DNA from: DASXMT01 sp963781305
Lineage (GTDB): Bacteria; Actinomycetota; Acidimicrobiia; Acidimicrobiales; RAAP-2
Reading direction: 5' to 3'
DNA: 64,000 nucleotides
Assembly: GCA_963781305.1 (NCBI GenBank)
Contig: CAWAFL010000013.1
Coordinates: 124,001 to 188,000, forward strand
Position 1 is the first letter of the stretch. Each line of letters starts with the position of its first letter. Shown piece after piece: positions 25,673 through 34,616 of the stretch. The notes below the pieces were generated by a model. It searched no databases, was not told the origin of the DNA, and worked only from the letters and a program-made list of their open reading frames with translations. The position numbers and the translations under genes are program-made.

Positions 25673-26095
25673 TCAGTCGAGACCCCACGAGGTCCACGAC
25701 GAGGGGGGCCCGTCGGGAACGATCACCAACAAGAACCGGTTCTCGTCCTCGAGGTCGGTTCGCAGCTCGGCGTCGGTCGGGACCGGTCGCCCATACTTCT
25801 CCCGGATGATGCGGAAGTAGGGCAGCCCGCGGTCCAAGTCCTCCCACAGCTCGGCCGTACCGTTGACCAAGACGGCGCGGAACCCGGTCGAGTCGTCGAT
25901 CAGCAGTTCGGCGCGTGGGTCGCGGTCGAAGATCTTGTACTTCGTCCGATTCTTCATGGTGGAGACGTAGAACCGCTCCCCGTCGAAATGGAACCAGTTG
26001 GGGGTGAGGTGCGGCCGGCCGTCCGGTCGGATGCCGGCCACCACCACGTTGCGGCGTTCGTTGAGAAACGCCTCCAGCTTCTCCGGCGCTGCCAT
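25673..26095 (-). CDS. PPOX-class (probably F420-dependent) oxidoreductase
   Basis: A 140-residue split-barrel flavin/deazaflavin-binding protein. The N-terminus KLEAFLNERRNVVVAGIRPD, the strand HLTPNWFHFDGERFYVSTMK, and KYKIFDRDPRAELLIDD are typical of the PPOX family TIGR03618-like F420 enzymes. AAGGAGGA stands exactly before ATG 26095, which is preferred over the codon at 26119. It begins 14 bases after the amidohydrolase gene and is the last gene of the pair. It is likely to reduce an unsaturated substrate with F420H2. Confidence 0.85.
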   Translation of the reverse strand: MAAPEKLEAFLNERRNVVVAGIRPDGRPHLTPNWFHFDGERFYVSTMKNRTKYKIFDRDPRAELLIDDSTGFRAVLVNGTAELWEDLDRGLPYFRIIREKYGRPVPTDAELRTDLEDENRFLLVIVPDGPPSSWTSWGLD

Positions 26096-26108
26096 GTCCG
26101 GGTCCTCC

Positions 26109-27305
26109 TTAGGAGGCAATCAGTCCGAGTGCGTTCTCCCGCATGATGCGTTTGATGCTGGCGTCGTCGAGGCTGGCGATGCACTCGACGTACTCCTCGG
26201 GCACATGGTTGCCCTCGGGGTGGGGCCAGTCCGAGCCCATGAGCACGTGGTCGACACCGATCAGGTTGGCCAGCCCGACCACGTCCTCCTCGGGGAACGG
26301 CGAGATGTACACGTTCTCCTTGAACACCTCGGAGGGGCGGACGTCGAGCTTCTGGCCGAAGGCCTCGATGTGCCGGTCGAGCATGCCGCCGGCGTGGTCC
26401 AGGGAATGGAGGAAGTAGGGCACCCAGGTGCACCCCATCTCGATGCTGGCCACCTTGATATTGGGGAACCGCCCGAAGAAGTTGCCCAGGATGAGCGACA
26501 TCAGGGTGTCCATGATCGGCCGCTCGCCGGGGGTGAGGGCCAGCTGCAGGGTGGTCAGGTAGCCCTTGTCGTACACCGGGGGCTGGCAGTACATCATCTC
26601 GAAGGCGTCGTCATAGGGGGACTGGCCGCCGATGGCGTGGTAGGTCTGCAGGATCCCCGACTCGTTGACCAGGGAGTAGAACGGGTCGAAATAGGGATCG
26701 GCCGGGGTGCGCCCGTAGAGGGGTCCCGGTCGCAGGCACACGGCCCTCGCTCCCCGCTCGAGGATCCACTCCAGCTCCTTCACGGCCATGTCCACATCGA
26801 GCATGGGGATGACCGGGATGGCAAAGATCCGGTTCTCGAAGTTGAAGCCCCAGTCGGTGTCGAGCCAGGTGTTGAAGGCCCGGAAGACCCGGTACATCAT
26901 GTCGACGTCGTCGTACATGAGGTGCTCGACGCACTGCCCGAGGGTGGGGAACATGAGGATGCTCTCCACGTTCTGCTCGTTCATGGTCAGGAGGCGCGGC
27001 TCGCGCTCGCGGTAGACGGGGGTCAGCGGCTCCAGTTCGCCGTACTTCTGGACCATGCCGTTGCCGGTCGGACGGTGGCCCTCCTCGAGCAGCTTCAGGT
27101 GGTCGTGGAAGGCGCCGGGCCGGGAGATGGGGTTGAAGGTCGGGTTCGGCACGCCGGTGGACTTGCGGTCCCCGAAGAAGAGGTGCTTTCGCTTGCCGTC
27201 GCTCATCCAGCGGACGTGCTTGCGGACCTTCTCGTCGGCAAAGCGCAGGAACGCGTCGTCGGCCTCGTAGTAGTGGTTGTCGGCGTCAAAGATCTTGTAG
27301 TCCAT
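26109..27305 (-). CDS. Amidohydrolase-family (ACMSD-like) metal hydrolase
   Basis: A 398-residue protein of the amidohydrolase-2 superfamily. The N-terminal metal strand reads FDADNHYYE, where many relatives have DxHxH. SILMFPTLGQ, YHAIGGQ, IKVASIEMGCTWVPYFL and the late HVLMGSDWPHPEG with the catalytic Asp are visible. Members hydrolyse or decarboxylate carbonyl compounds, often in aromatic or terpenoid breakdown. It is co-oriented with a PPOX protein downstream and a VOC protein upstream, suggesting a small catabolic cluster. Confidence 0.85.
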   Translation of the reverse strand: MDYKIFDADNHYYEADDAFLRFADEKVRKHVRWMSDGKRKHLFFGDRKSTGVPNPTFNPISRPGAFHDHLKLLEEGHRPTGNGMVQKYGELEPLTPVYREREPRLLTMNEQNVESILMFPTLGQCVEHLMYDDVDMMYRVFRAFNTWLDTDWGFNFENRIFAIPVIPMLDVDMAVKELEWILERGARAVCLRPGPLYGRTPADPYFDPFYSLVNESGILQTYHAIGGQSPYDDAFEMMYCQPPVYDKGYLTTLQLALTPGERPIMDTLMSLILGNFFGRFPNIKVASIEMGCTWVPYFLHSLDHAGGMLDRHIEAFGQKLDVRPSEVFKENVYISPFPEEDVVGLANLIGVDHVLMGSDWPHPEGNHVPEEYVECIASLDDASIKRIMRENALGLIAS

Positions 27306-27516
27306 GGCAATCCCCCGTCCGGTCTCCAGGTGAGAACTCAGTGCCCCCCATTCTGGGCCTTCGGCCTGGCCGTCGTCAACCGACCGTTTGGTAGCGGCTG
27401 TCCTGCCCGGTGCCGGTGTCTCCCCGCCTGGGCCGGTGTGTCCTGCCTGGTGCCAGGCGTTGGCCGCGTCGGTGAGGCATGTCGGAGGCGCTTCCTGTGG
27501 CCTGGAGTGAGCGGGT

Positions 27517-28086
27517 TCAGCTCAGCTTGGTCGTGGGGACCGACGACAGCTGTCCGTTCTCCCGGAGCTCCACGACGGCTGGCACCGGGTTGGGATCGGC
27601 GAAGAGGCCCTCGTCGGCGTAGTCGGTGGGCCGCCCGGTGGCGTCGACCACCCACCATGACGCCTCCAGGGCGATCCCGTTCGGGTCGGTGAAGTACACC
27701 GATCGGATGAATCCGTGGTCGACCACGTCGGTCACCTCGCTCCCTGCTGTCTTCAGCCGGTCCCGCAGGGCGATCAGGGCGTCCTCGTCGGGCACGTTGA
27801 ACGAGAGGTGGTCGAACTGGACTGCCCGGGGGTCGGGCATCCCGGCCGGCTTGGCGAACGGCTCGAGCTCGACGCCTTGGTACTCGAAGAAGGCCACCGT
27901 GTTGCCGGCCCCGAACTCGAAGAAGTAGTGACGGAACGAGTCGTTGCCCAGGTCGGCCACCAGACGGGCGCCGAGCACCCCGTGGTAGAAGCGGACGGTG
28001 GCGTCCATGTCCGTGGTGACCAGGGCCAGATGGTTGATGCCTCGCCAGTGTGGCGCCTCTGGCGCGTTGTACGGGAGTGCGTCCAT
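27517..28086 (-). CDS. VOC-family (glyoxalase/dioxygenase fold) protein
   Basis: A 189-residue protein with paired beta-alpha-beta-beta-beta modules: GINHLALVTTDMDATVRFYH at the start, FDHLSFNVPDEDAL in the middle, and SVYFTDPNGIALE with the metal-binding Glu. His in INHLAL, His in FDHLS and Glu in IALEAS are the expected metal ligands. It could be an isomerase or an extradiol-type dioxygenase. It lies between the amidohydrolase and an FAD oxidoreductase in the same direction. Confidence 0.85.
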   Translation of the reverse strand: MDALPYNAPEAPHWRGINHLALVTTDMDATVRFYHGVLGARLVADLGNDSFRHYFFEFGAGNTVAFFEYQGVELEPFAKPAGMPDPRAVQFDHLSFNVPDEDALIALRDRLKTAGSEVTDVVDHGFIRSVYFTDPNGIALEASWWVVDATGRPTDYADEGLFADPNPVPAVVELRENGQLSSVPTTKLS

Positions 28087-28129
28087 GCCTCCACGGTACG
28101 CCCAACCGGTGTCTCCGACAATGGCAGGG

Positions 28130-29524
28130 TCACCCGCCGTCAGCCCGATGGTCGACGCCGTACCGCATCAGATTTCTGGGGTCGAGGCGGCCCTGGAGCG
28201 CGGCGAGCGAATCCTGCTGGACCGGGTCGGTGGAGGTCCGGGTGGTGAAGCGCCGGCCCTGGCCGGAGCCGAAGTTGAAGAAGGTCCCGGTGGTCCGGTG
28301 GGAGCCGATCGCTTCCAAGAGCCGGCCCTGCGCTGCCGTCTCCCCGAGCGCGGGCTCCGTGGCCACGGCGATGGAGGTGAAGAGGAACTGGTGGTCGCGA
28401 TTGCCCATGACCGAGTCTCGGTTGGCATTGCCGCTGACCGCGCCGCCCAGGTGGCGGATCTCGCTGAACACCACCGGCGGCGGCCCACCGCTCGGGAAAG
28501 TGTGGGCGGCGATTGCCGCGGCGAGCTCGCCGTCGACGCCGGTCAAGAAACAACCACAGTCGGCCACGGGCATGGGATCGGCGGGATCGTTGCTGATCGT
28601 GGCCGAGTCGGCGAAGGACATCTCGTCCCACAGGTCCATAGCCGGGGGTAGGGCCTTTCTGAACGCGTCGACGAACCGCCGGCCCTCGGCGATGGCGCCG
28701 CTCCAGCAGCCGCGCACGAACATGAACGACTGGCCGCGCAGTGGCTCGGGGATCTCGGGCAGCGGAGGGAAGTTCATGAACACCAGCGAGGAAGTCAGAT
28801 CGTCGGGGGCGTCTGCCACCCACTGGGCGTAGCGCGTGGTCACTTCTCTTGCTGCTGATGCTGGGTACAGGAGGTTCCCGGCGTACACGGTGGTGACGGG
28901 GAACAGGTCGATCTCCATTGCGGTGACCACGCCCAGGGCGCCGCCCCCGCCACCCCGGAGGGCCCGGAACAACTCATCGTTCTCGGTCGCGGACGCACGC
29001 ACGGTCTCGCCGTCGGGTGTCACCACCTCGAAGGAGCGAACGGCGTCACAGGCCGGTCCGTACTTCCGGGTCAACCAGCCGATGCCGCCGCCGACGGTCA
29101 GACCCACGGCCCCGACCGTCGGCGACGCACCGAGCAGGGGGGCCAGGCCATGCTCCTGAGCGGCGGCAAGCACCGGGCCGGCCAGGCTTCCGGCACCGAT
29201 CGTGGCCGTCCGGGCATCGGGGTCGATGGTCACGCCGTTCATGGCGGTGGTGACGATGAGCAGCCCATCGACAGGGAGGACGAAGCCGTGTCCGGTGGCC
29301 TGGACTCCGATGCCCAGGTTGGCATCAGCGGCGAAGCGCACAGCCGCGGCCACATCCGACGCGTCCTCGGGGATGACGACAACGGCGGGCCTGTGGATGC
29401 CGACCACGTTCCAGGAGGCGATGGCGGTGCCGTAGTCGGCATCGTCGGGGGTGAGGACCTGCCCGCCGATCTGGCGGCGAAGCTCGTGCAGTGATTCGGG
29501 GGAGGGCGCGATGGGGTCGGACAT
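28130..29524 (-). CDS. FAD-binding (BBE-type) oxidoreductase
   Basis: A 464-residue PCMH-type flavoprotein. The FAD domain shows RPAVVVIPEDASDVAAAVRF, GIGVQATGHGF (the position of the His used for covalent FAD in berberine-bridge enzymes), and GLTVGGGIGWLTRKYG. The C-terminus carries the BBE element RNLMRYGVDH. The classical second Cys of bicovalent enzymes is not obvious. GAGAAGAG precedes the ATG. It probably oxidises a hydroxyl or sugar-like substrate with oxygen. Confidence 0.85.
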   Translation of the reverse strand: MSDPIAPSPESLHELRRQIGGQVLTPDDADYGTAIASWNVVGIHRPAVVVIPEDASDVAAAVRFAADANLGIGVQATGHGFVLPVDGLLIVTTAMNGVTIDPDARTATIGAGSLAGPVLAAAQEHGLAPLLGASPTVGAVGLTVGGGIGWLTRKYGPACDAVRSFEVVTPDGETVRASATENDELFRALRGGGGGALGVVTAMEIDLFPVTTVYAGNLLYPASAAREVTTRYAQWVADAPDDLTSSLVFMNFPPLPEIPEPLRGQSFMFVRGCWSGAIAEGRRFVDAFRKALPPAMDLWDEMSFADSATISNDPADPMPVADCGCFLTGVDGELAAAIAAHTFPSGGPPPVVFSEIRHLGGAVSGNANRDSVMGNRDHQFLFTSIAVATEPALGETAAQGRLLEAIGSHRTTGTFFNFGSGQGRRFTTRTSTDPVQQDSLAALQGRLDPRNLMRYGVDHRADGG

Positions 29525-29778
29525 GGTCGTGCTCTTCTCTGGTCGTGTTGGGTGATCTCTGGTCGTGATGGGTTAGAACGCCAACGGACGGCGACGATAC
29601 CTTCCATTGCCGATGCGGCGGGTGTGGGAGGCACCACATTGCACTGATACTTCCCCGATCGAGAGGCGCTTATCCAGGCCACGGTTGAGGACTCGGTCGA
29701 CGTGGTCCAACGATCGCTGGGAGATGCCGCCTTCGACGAGGGCCCACCCGTCGACGCGCGCCGCCGTGCGCCGTGCGG

Positions 29779-31149
29779 CTACCGCCGGGAACCCGAAGGC
29801 CCGGTGGGGGTGGCTCGGTGAACCCGATGCTGGGCCAGGGCACGGAACACATAGCGGTGCACGGGCTGCAGGGCCTTCCAGTAGAGGAAGCCGGGGACGC
29901 CCTTCGGGCGGAGTGCACCGACCTGGACGAGCTCATGCCCGTCGCATCGATAGCCGAGCCATCCCTCTCCGGGGAACCAGTGCACGCTGCGAAGCACGAG
30001 GCGGCCCGGTTGGCGACGGGCCACGACCCACCAGTCGACCGTCGCCCCCTCGACGATCTCGGGCGGGGAGCCGAGCTGCCAGCGTTCCCCGACGAGACGG
30101 CCGAGCAGGCCACGGGCCCGCCAGGCCAGGTCGAGGCCGTACCAGCTGTAGCTGCCACCGATCTGCCCGAGGTCCGAGTCCATGCGCTTAGCCGTGTCGC
30201 TCGAAATGGGCGCGGTGACCCGGGCTGTGTAGACGCCGTCTCGGAGTCCGCTGCCGGTGTCGAGCAGCTCCTCGTCCAGCGAGTACTCCTGGTCCTTCAG
30301 TGCGGTCGTCAGCGCGTCGGCCAGGCCCATGGGCTCGATGCCGAAGGCTTCGTCGGTACGGACCTGGTCCTCGACCACGACCTCGGTGACCAGGCTCTCG
30401 ATCAGGGCATGGCTCACCCTCCGATCGACGGGAGTGACCAGGTCCAGCCAATAGGAGGACAACCGCGGCGTCAGATAGGGCACGTCGACGATGCGGCGCG
30501 GCCGCAGGCCGCGAGCGTGGGCGTACGCCACGATCATGTCCCGGTACGACGTGACATCGGCACCGCCGACCTCGTAGACACCGGGGCCGACGTGGATGGC
30601 CCCGATCAGGTAGCGGATCATGTCGGCCTGGGCCACCGGCTGAATCGCCGTCCGGACCCACCGCGGGCACACCATGAGCGGAAGTCGCTCGGTCAGATAC
30701 CGCAGCATCTCGAAGGAGATGCTCCCGGCGCCCAACACGACCGCGGCCCGTAGCTCGACGACCGGAGAACCTCCCCCGCCCAATGCCGTCCCCACCTCCT
30801 GCCGGCTGGCCAGATGCTCCGACTCGGGGGAGCTTCCCAGGCCACCGAGATAGACGATTCGTCCCACCCCGGCGGCGCCGGCCGCACGCCCGAACCCCTC
30901 GGCCAGCTGGCGGTCCCGGGAGCGGAAGTCCCCGACGCCGAGGGAGTGCACGAGGTAGTAGGCGACGCCGCACCCGGTCAATGCCTCCCGGAGCGCCGAC
31001 TCGTCCCCCACGTCAACGGCCCGTCCCTCGGTGCCCGGGATCCCGGGGCCCTGGCGCGAGATGGCGACGACGTCGTGTCCGGCCGCGGCCAGAGCCGCGG
31101 ACAGGGCCCGGCCCACGAACCCACTCGCGCCGACCACGGCCAACCGCAT
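29779..31149 (-). CDS. NAD(P)-binding SDR protein with C-terminal DUF2867
   Basis: A 456-residue two-domain protein. The N-terminal extended-SDR domain has VVGASGFVGRALSAALAAAG and a YYLVHSLGVGDF segment; ELRAAVVLGAGSISFEMLRY is typical of the DUF2867-linked family. The C-terminal domain (about 300-450) holds SYSWYGLDLAWRARGLLGRL and KGVPGFLYWKALQPVHRYVF. ATG 31149 is preferred over GTG 31155. The function is unknown; relatives are proposed quinone or lipid-linked NAD(P)H oxidoreductases. Confidence 0.8.
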   Translation of the reverse strand: MRLAVVGASGFVGRALSAALAAAGHDVVAISRQGPGIPGTEGRAVDVGDESALREALTGCGVAYYLVHSLGVGDFRSRDRQLAEGFGRAAGAAGVGRIVYLGGLGSSPESEHLASRQEVGTALGGGGSPVVELRAAVVLGAGSISFEMLRYLTERLPLMVCPRWVRTAIQPVAQADMIRYLIGAIHVGPGVYEVGGADVTSYRDMIVAYAHARGLRPRRIVDVPYLTPRLSSYWLDLVTPVDRRVSHALIESLVTEVVVEDQVRTDEAFGIEPMGLADALTTALKDQEYSLDEELLDTGSGLRDGVYTARVTAPISSDTAKRMDSDLGQIGGSYSWYGLDLAWRARGLLGRLVGERWQLGSPPEIVEGATVDWWVVARRQPGRLVLRSVHWFPGEGWLGYRCDGHELVQVGALRPKGVPGFLYWKALQPVHRYVFRALAQHRVHRATPTGPSGSRR

Positions 31150-31318
31150 CACCACACCCCGCTGTGGCGGGGGGCCACGGCACCACCAGGATCGTCGCAG
31201 GCCACCATCAACCAGACGATGCCGTCCTTGGCGTTCTCGAACGTGGAGGCCCGAGAGCTCACTGGAGCGGTCGGATCATGTGCCGCCGCCGGACGACTTG
31301 AGTGCCGCCGCCGGGTCT

Positions 31319-32536
31319 CTACCCCAGCGAGGTGAGCGGGATGTCGGGGTCAGCCAGTCGTCCGTCATCGACCTCGATCCTCTCGCGGATCAGGTGCTGG
31401 ATGGGGTCGGTGACGTCCCAGACATTGGCGTTCATGCCGGCGAGCACCCGTCGGGCCTTCATCCAGAATGCGATGAAGGCGTCGTCGGCCGGGTTGCCCC
31501 GGAACACGACCCGGTCCCAGTGGGGGGCATAGCCCGAGTACTCCATGCTCAGGTCGTACTGATCGGAGTAGAAGTACGGCACCCGCTCGTACGGGGTGGG
31601 CACGCCGGCCATGTTCATGCCTGCGGTTGTGCCCTGATGGAGGGCGTTGGCCCAGTGCTCCACCCGGAGGTGCGTGTGGTACAGCGGATGGAAGGCCGAG
31701 GCGACGTCTCCGGCGGCGAAGATGTCGGGCACGTTGGTGTGCAGGTTGGCGTCGACCACGATGCCGTTGTCGACGCTCAGCCCGGCCGCCCGGGCCAGCT
31801 CCACCCGGGGCAGGGCGCCCACACCGACCACCACCAGTTCGGCTGGGATCCTGGTGCCGTCGGTGAGATCGACCTCGTCGACCCGATCGCTGCCCCGGAG
31901 GGAGTCGACGCCCACATCCAGCCGGAGGTCCACGCCGTGGCTCACATGGAGGTCGCGGTAGATCGCACCCACCTCGTCGCCCAGGGACTGGTGGAGAGGG
32001 ACGGCCGCCGGATCGATCATGGTGACGCTCACCCCGAGCTGGCGGGCCGAGGCGGCCACCTCGGACCCGATCCAGCCGGCTCCGATGACCACGACGCTGG
32101 CGACACGGCCAAGGGCCGCGGCCAGCGCGTCGCAGTCGGCCAGGGTGCGCAGGTAGACGACGTTGTCGAGGCCGGCGCCGGGAACGGTCAGCCGGCGCGG
32201 CGACGAACCGGTGGCCAGCAGCAGCTGTCCGTAGGGGAGCCGCTCACCGCCCTCGAGCACGACCTCGTGCCCGACAGGGTCGATCGAGGAGACCGAGGTG
32301 CCGGTGCGGAGGACGATGTCGTGATCCGGGTAGAAGCTCGCCGAGTGGACGAAGACCGTCTCGCGCTCCGACTTGCCTTGCAGGTAGTCCTTGGACAGCG
32401 GCGGGCGCTCGTATGGGCGCTCGGGGTCCTCCCCGACCATGGTGATGGAGCCGTCGAATCCCTCGGACCGCAGGGATTCGGCAGCCTTGGCTGCGGTCAG
32501 GCTGGCTCCGACGATGACGACGGATGATGGGGACAT
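31319..32536 (-). CDS. NAD(P)/FAD-dependent ferredoxin-reductase-type oxidoreductase
   Basis: A 405-residue class of reductase that passes electrons from NAD(P)H to a ferredoxin or monooxygenase. It shows the FAD motif VVIVGASLTAAKAAESLR, the family signature RPPLSKDYL, a second Rossmann motif VVVIGAGWIGSEVAASAR, and NVPDIFAAGDVA near the C-terminal FAD contact. AGGAG precedes the ATG. No ferredoxin gene lies beside it. Confidence 0.9.
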   Translation of the reverse strand: MSPSSVVIVGASLTAAKAAESLRSEGFDGSITMVGEDPERPYERPPLSKDYLQGKSERETVFVHSASFYPDHDIVLRTGTSVSSIDPVGHEVVLEGGERLPYGQLLLATGSSPRRLTVPGAGLDNVVYLRTLADCDALAAALGRVASVVVIGAGWIGSEVAASARQLGVSVTMIDPAAVPLHQSLGDEVGAIYRDLHVSHGVDLRLDVGVDSLRGSDRVDEVDLTDGTRIPAELVVVGVGALPRVELARAAGLSVDNGIVVDANLHTNVPDIFAAGDVASAFHPLYHTHLRVEHWANALHQGTTAGMNMAGVPTPYERVPYFYSDQYDLSMEYSGYAPHWDRVVFRGNPADDAFIAFWMKARRVLAGMNANVWDVTDPIQHLIRERIEVDDGRLADPDIPLTSLG

Positions 32537-32610
32537 GGTCTCCTCGTTTGCTCTGTTCGGTCAGCGGTGCATGGTCGATTAGCGACGTCTGGTCGTAAGC
32601 TGTGCACCGT

Positions 32611-32661
32611 CGGTTAGCGATGCACGCCGGTTAGCGATGCACGCCGGTTAGCGATGCACGC
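32611..32661 (+). repeat. Three exact tandem copies of a 17-bp unit at the folE 3' end
   Basis: CGGTTAGCGATGCACGC occurs at 32611-32627, 32628-32644 and 32645-32661. The third copy contains the folE stop codon, so the two others are downstream copies of the gene's last codons. Degenerate relatives (GATTAGCGACG, GTGCACCG) lie just before. It is slippage or local duplication; the unit is not a multiple of three. Confidence 0.85.
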
Positions 32662-33283
32662 CGGTCAGGTCGAAGAACTCCTGGCGCGAGCTCGGGTTCT
32701 CACGCAACAGGCCGTGCAGGGCGGAGGTCACCGTTGTCGACCCGGTGGCCCGTACCCCCCGCAGTGACATGCACAGATGGTCGGCTTCGAGGACGACGCC
32801 TACCCCCTTCGGCTCGAGGTGTTCCTGCAGCCAGTTTGCTACTTGGACGGTGAGGCGTTCTTGGACCTGGAAGTTCCGGGCGAACAGCTCGACCACCCGG
32901 GCCAGCTTGGACAGCCCCAGGATCCGTTCGGCGGGTACGTAGCCGACGTGGGCCACGCCGTGGAAGGGCAGGAGGTGGTGCTCGCACAGCGAGTGGAAGG
33001 GGATGTCCCGGGCCAGGATCAGCTCGTCGTAGCCCTCGTCGTTGGCGAAGGTGGTGAGGTCGAACGGCTCGGGCGTCAAGAGCTCGGCATAGGCGTCGGC
33101 CACCCGCCGGGGGGTGTCGGCCAGATGCTCGTCCCCCGGATCGCGTCCCAGGGCGAGGAGGAGATCGCCGACGGCCCGCTCGGCTGCGGCCCGATCGATG
33201 CCCTGCTCGTCCCCGACTACCCGGAGATGGCCGAGCGCCCGGTGGTCGGAGCCAGGCTCCGCAAACGCGTGTGTGCTGGTCAC
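32648..33283 (-). CDS. folE: GTP cyclohydrolase I
   Basis: A 211-residue enzyme that converts GTP to 7,8-dihydroneopterin triphosphate, the first step to folate (and a pterin source). The zinc-binding residues lie in FHSLCEHHLLPF (Cys and His) and in HLCMSLRGVRA (second Cys). DTPRRVADAYAELLTPE, ERILGLSKLARVVELFARN and the GVGVVLEA strand match the family along the whole length. GTG 33283 is preceded by GAAGGAGA. It is divergent from a Cys-containing HTH regulator that may control it. Confidence 0.95.
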   Translation of the reverse strand: MTSTHAFAEPGSDHRALGHLRVVGDEQGIDRAAAERAVGDLLLALGRDPGDEHLADTPRRVADAYAELLTPEPFDLTTFANDEGYDELILARDIPFHSLCEHHLLPFHGVAHVGYVPAERILGLSKLARVVELFARNFQVQERLTVQVANWLQEHLEPKGVGVVLEADHLCMSLRGVRATGSTTVTSALHGLLRENPSSRQEFFDLTGVHR

Positions 33284-33295
33284 GGTGTCTCCTTC

Positions 33296-33323
33296 TCTAA
33301 CAGATGTTATTGTGGACGTTAGA
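33296..33323. promoter_or_regulatory. Candidate operator between folE and the HTH regulator
   Basis: TCTAAC (33296-33301) and GTTAGA (33318-33323) form a 6-bp inverted repeat, and AACAGATGTT inside it is a second near-palindrome. The 87-base spacer between the divergent genes is A+T rich and holds both promoters, so a regulator bound here would affect both. Confidence 0.4.
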
Positions 33324-33370
33324 AGAGCATAGACGTTTCGTCAAATTATTTCTCCTTTAGAAGGAGGCTC

Positions 33371-34135
33371 ATGCAAGCGGAGGACGGCACGAGAGAGGCC
33401 ACCGAAGTGGAGACCCCGTCAGGCACGGACGGCATCGATGCCCAGATCCTCGGCATTGCCGCCCTGGCCGAGCCGATCCGGCGCCGGCTCTACCGGTTCG
33501 TGGTGGCCCACGGCGCACCGGTCAGCCGGGAGGAAGCGGCCACCGGGACTGACGTGGCCCACCATGTGGCCAAATTCCATCTCGACAAGTTGGTGGAGGA
33601 TGGTCTGCTCGAGGTGGAGTACAGCCGACCGCCCGGTCGGGGGGGCCCTGGCGCCGGCCGTCCGGCCAAGCGCTACCGGCGATCGAGCAGCGAGGTCGCG
33701 GTCAGCCTGCCCCAACGTCACTACGAACTGGCGGCGCGCCTGTTGGCCGGTGCGGTTGTCGAGGCCACGTGGGGCGCGCTGCCCGTGGACGAGGCCCTCA
33801 GCCGGGTGGCCCGGGACGAGGGACGCGCTCTCGGACAGCGGGTGCAGGAGGTCGCCGGGCCCGACGCCGACAGCGAGGGGCTAATGGCCGCCACCGTCGG
33901 CGTACTGAGCGACTGCGGCTACGAGCCGCGCACAGATGGGTGCGAGGTGACCATGGCCAACTGCCCCTTCCACGCCCTAGCCCAGGACTTCACCGATCTG
34001 GTCTGCGGCATGAACCTCGACCTCATGCGGGGGCTCCTCGACGGGCCGGACGAGCACGTCCTCGAAGCGCACCTCGACCCGGGGCCAGACCGCTGCTGCG
34101 TGCGGTTGCGAGCGGTCGAGTCCGCAATCGCCTGA
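33371..34135 (+). CDS. HTH transcriptional regulator with C-terminal cysteine cluster
   Basis: A 254-residue regulator. A winged HTH occupies about residues 28-95 (LAEPIRRRLYRFVVAHGAPV, VAHHVAKFHLDKLVEDGLLE, then a basic wing PGRGGPGAGRPAKRYR). The C-terminal sensor half holds Cys in SDCGYEP, DGCEVTMANCPFHALAQDF and LVCGMN, plus RCCVRL. The NCPFH...VC spacing (C-X13-C) resembles COG2345/SufR-like regulators that bind a metal or iron-sulphur cluster. GAAGGAGG precedes the ATG. It probably controls itself and the divergent folE. Confidence 0.8.
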   Translation: MQAEDGTREATEVETPSGTDGIDAQILGIAALAEPIRRRLYRFVVAHGAPVSREEAATGTDVAHHVAKFHLDKLVEDGLLEVEYSRPPGRGGPGAGRPAKRYRRSSSEVAVSLPQRHYELAARLLAGAVVEATWGALPVDEALSRVARDEGRALGQRVQEVAGPDADSEGLMAATVGVLSDCGYEPRTDGCEVTMANCPFHALAQDFTDLVCGMNLDLMRGLLDGPDEHVLEAHLDPGPDRCCVRLRAVESAIA

Positions 34136-34166
34136 ACGGCTGCCGCCAATGGGCGTTGGACAGCCT

Positions 34167-34607
34167 TCAGGGAACTACGCAGATGGGCCGCCGGGCGTGG
34201 CGGATCAGGCGGGTGGTCACTGATCCGGCGTACGCATGTACGCGGGAGGCCGACCGTCCAACGATGATGGCGTCGGCGTGAGACTCCTCGGCAATGCGCT
34301 CCAATTCGGTAGCCACGTCGCCCGTGGCCCGTTGAAAAGAGGCCTGGACACCGAGATCAGCCAGGCCGGCCATGACTTCTGGCGCGTCGACCTCAGCGTT
34401 CATCATCACCGGGATCGTCGACGGAGCCATGGCCGCCACGGCGGGAATGGTGGAGACGAAGGCGACGATGATCCATGCGTTCTCGCGTCGGGCAGCGCCG
34501 GCAGCGAAGGCCAAGGCGTCACGGCTGGGCGGGGACTCGTCGTAGCCCACGACCAGTCCAGTGATGCCGTCCTTGGCGATCTCGAAGTTGGTGCCGTCGG
34601 GGACCAC
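34167..34607 (-). CDS. Universal stress protein (UspA family)
   Basis: A 146-residue single-domain Usp. It shows LVVGYDESPPSRDALAFAAG at the start and the ATP-loop signature HADAIIVGRSASRVHAYAGS (G-2X-G-9X-G-S/T type, here with R in the second position) then VTTRLIRHARRPICVV. The start is GTG 34607, ten bases after the SirB1-like gene in the same direction, so the two are probably one transcript. Confidence 0.85.
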   Translation of the reverse strand: MVPDGTNFEIAKDGITGLVVGYDESPPSRDALAFAAGAARRENAWIIVAFVSTIPAVAAMAPSTIPVMMNAEVDAPEVMAGLADLGVQASFQRATGDVATELERIAEESHADAIIVGRSASRVHAYAGSVTTRLIRHARRPICVVP

Positions 34608-34616
34608 GGCCCGGTT

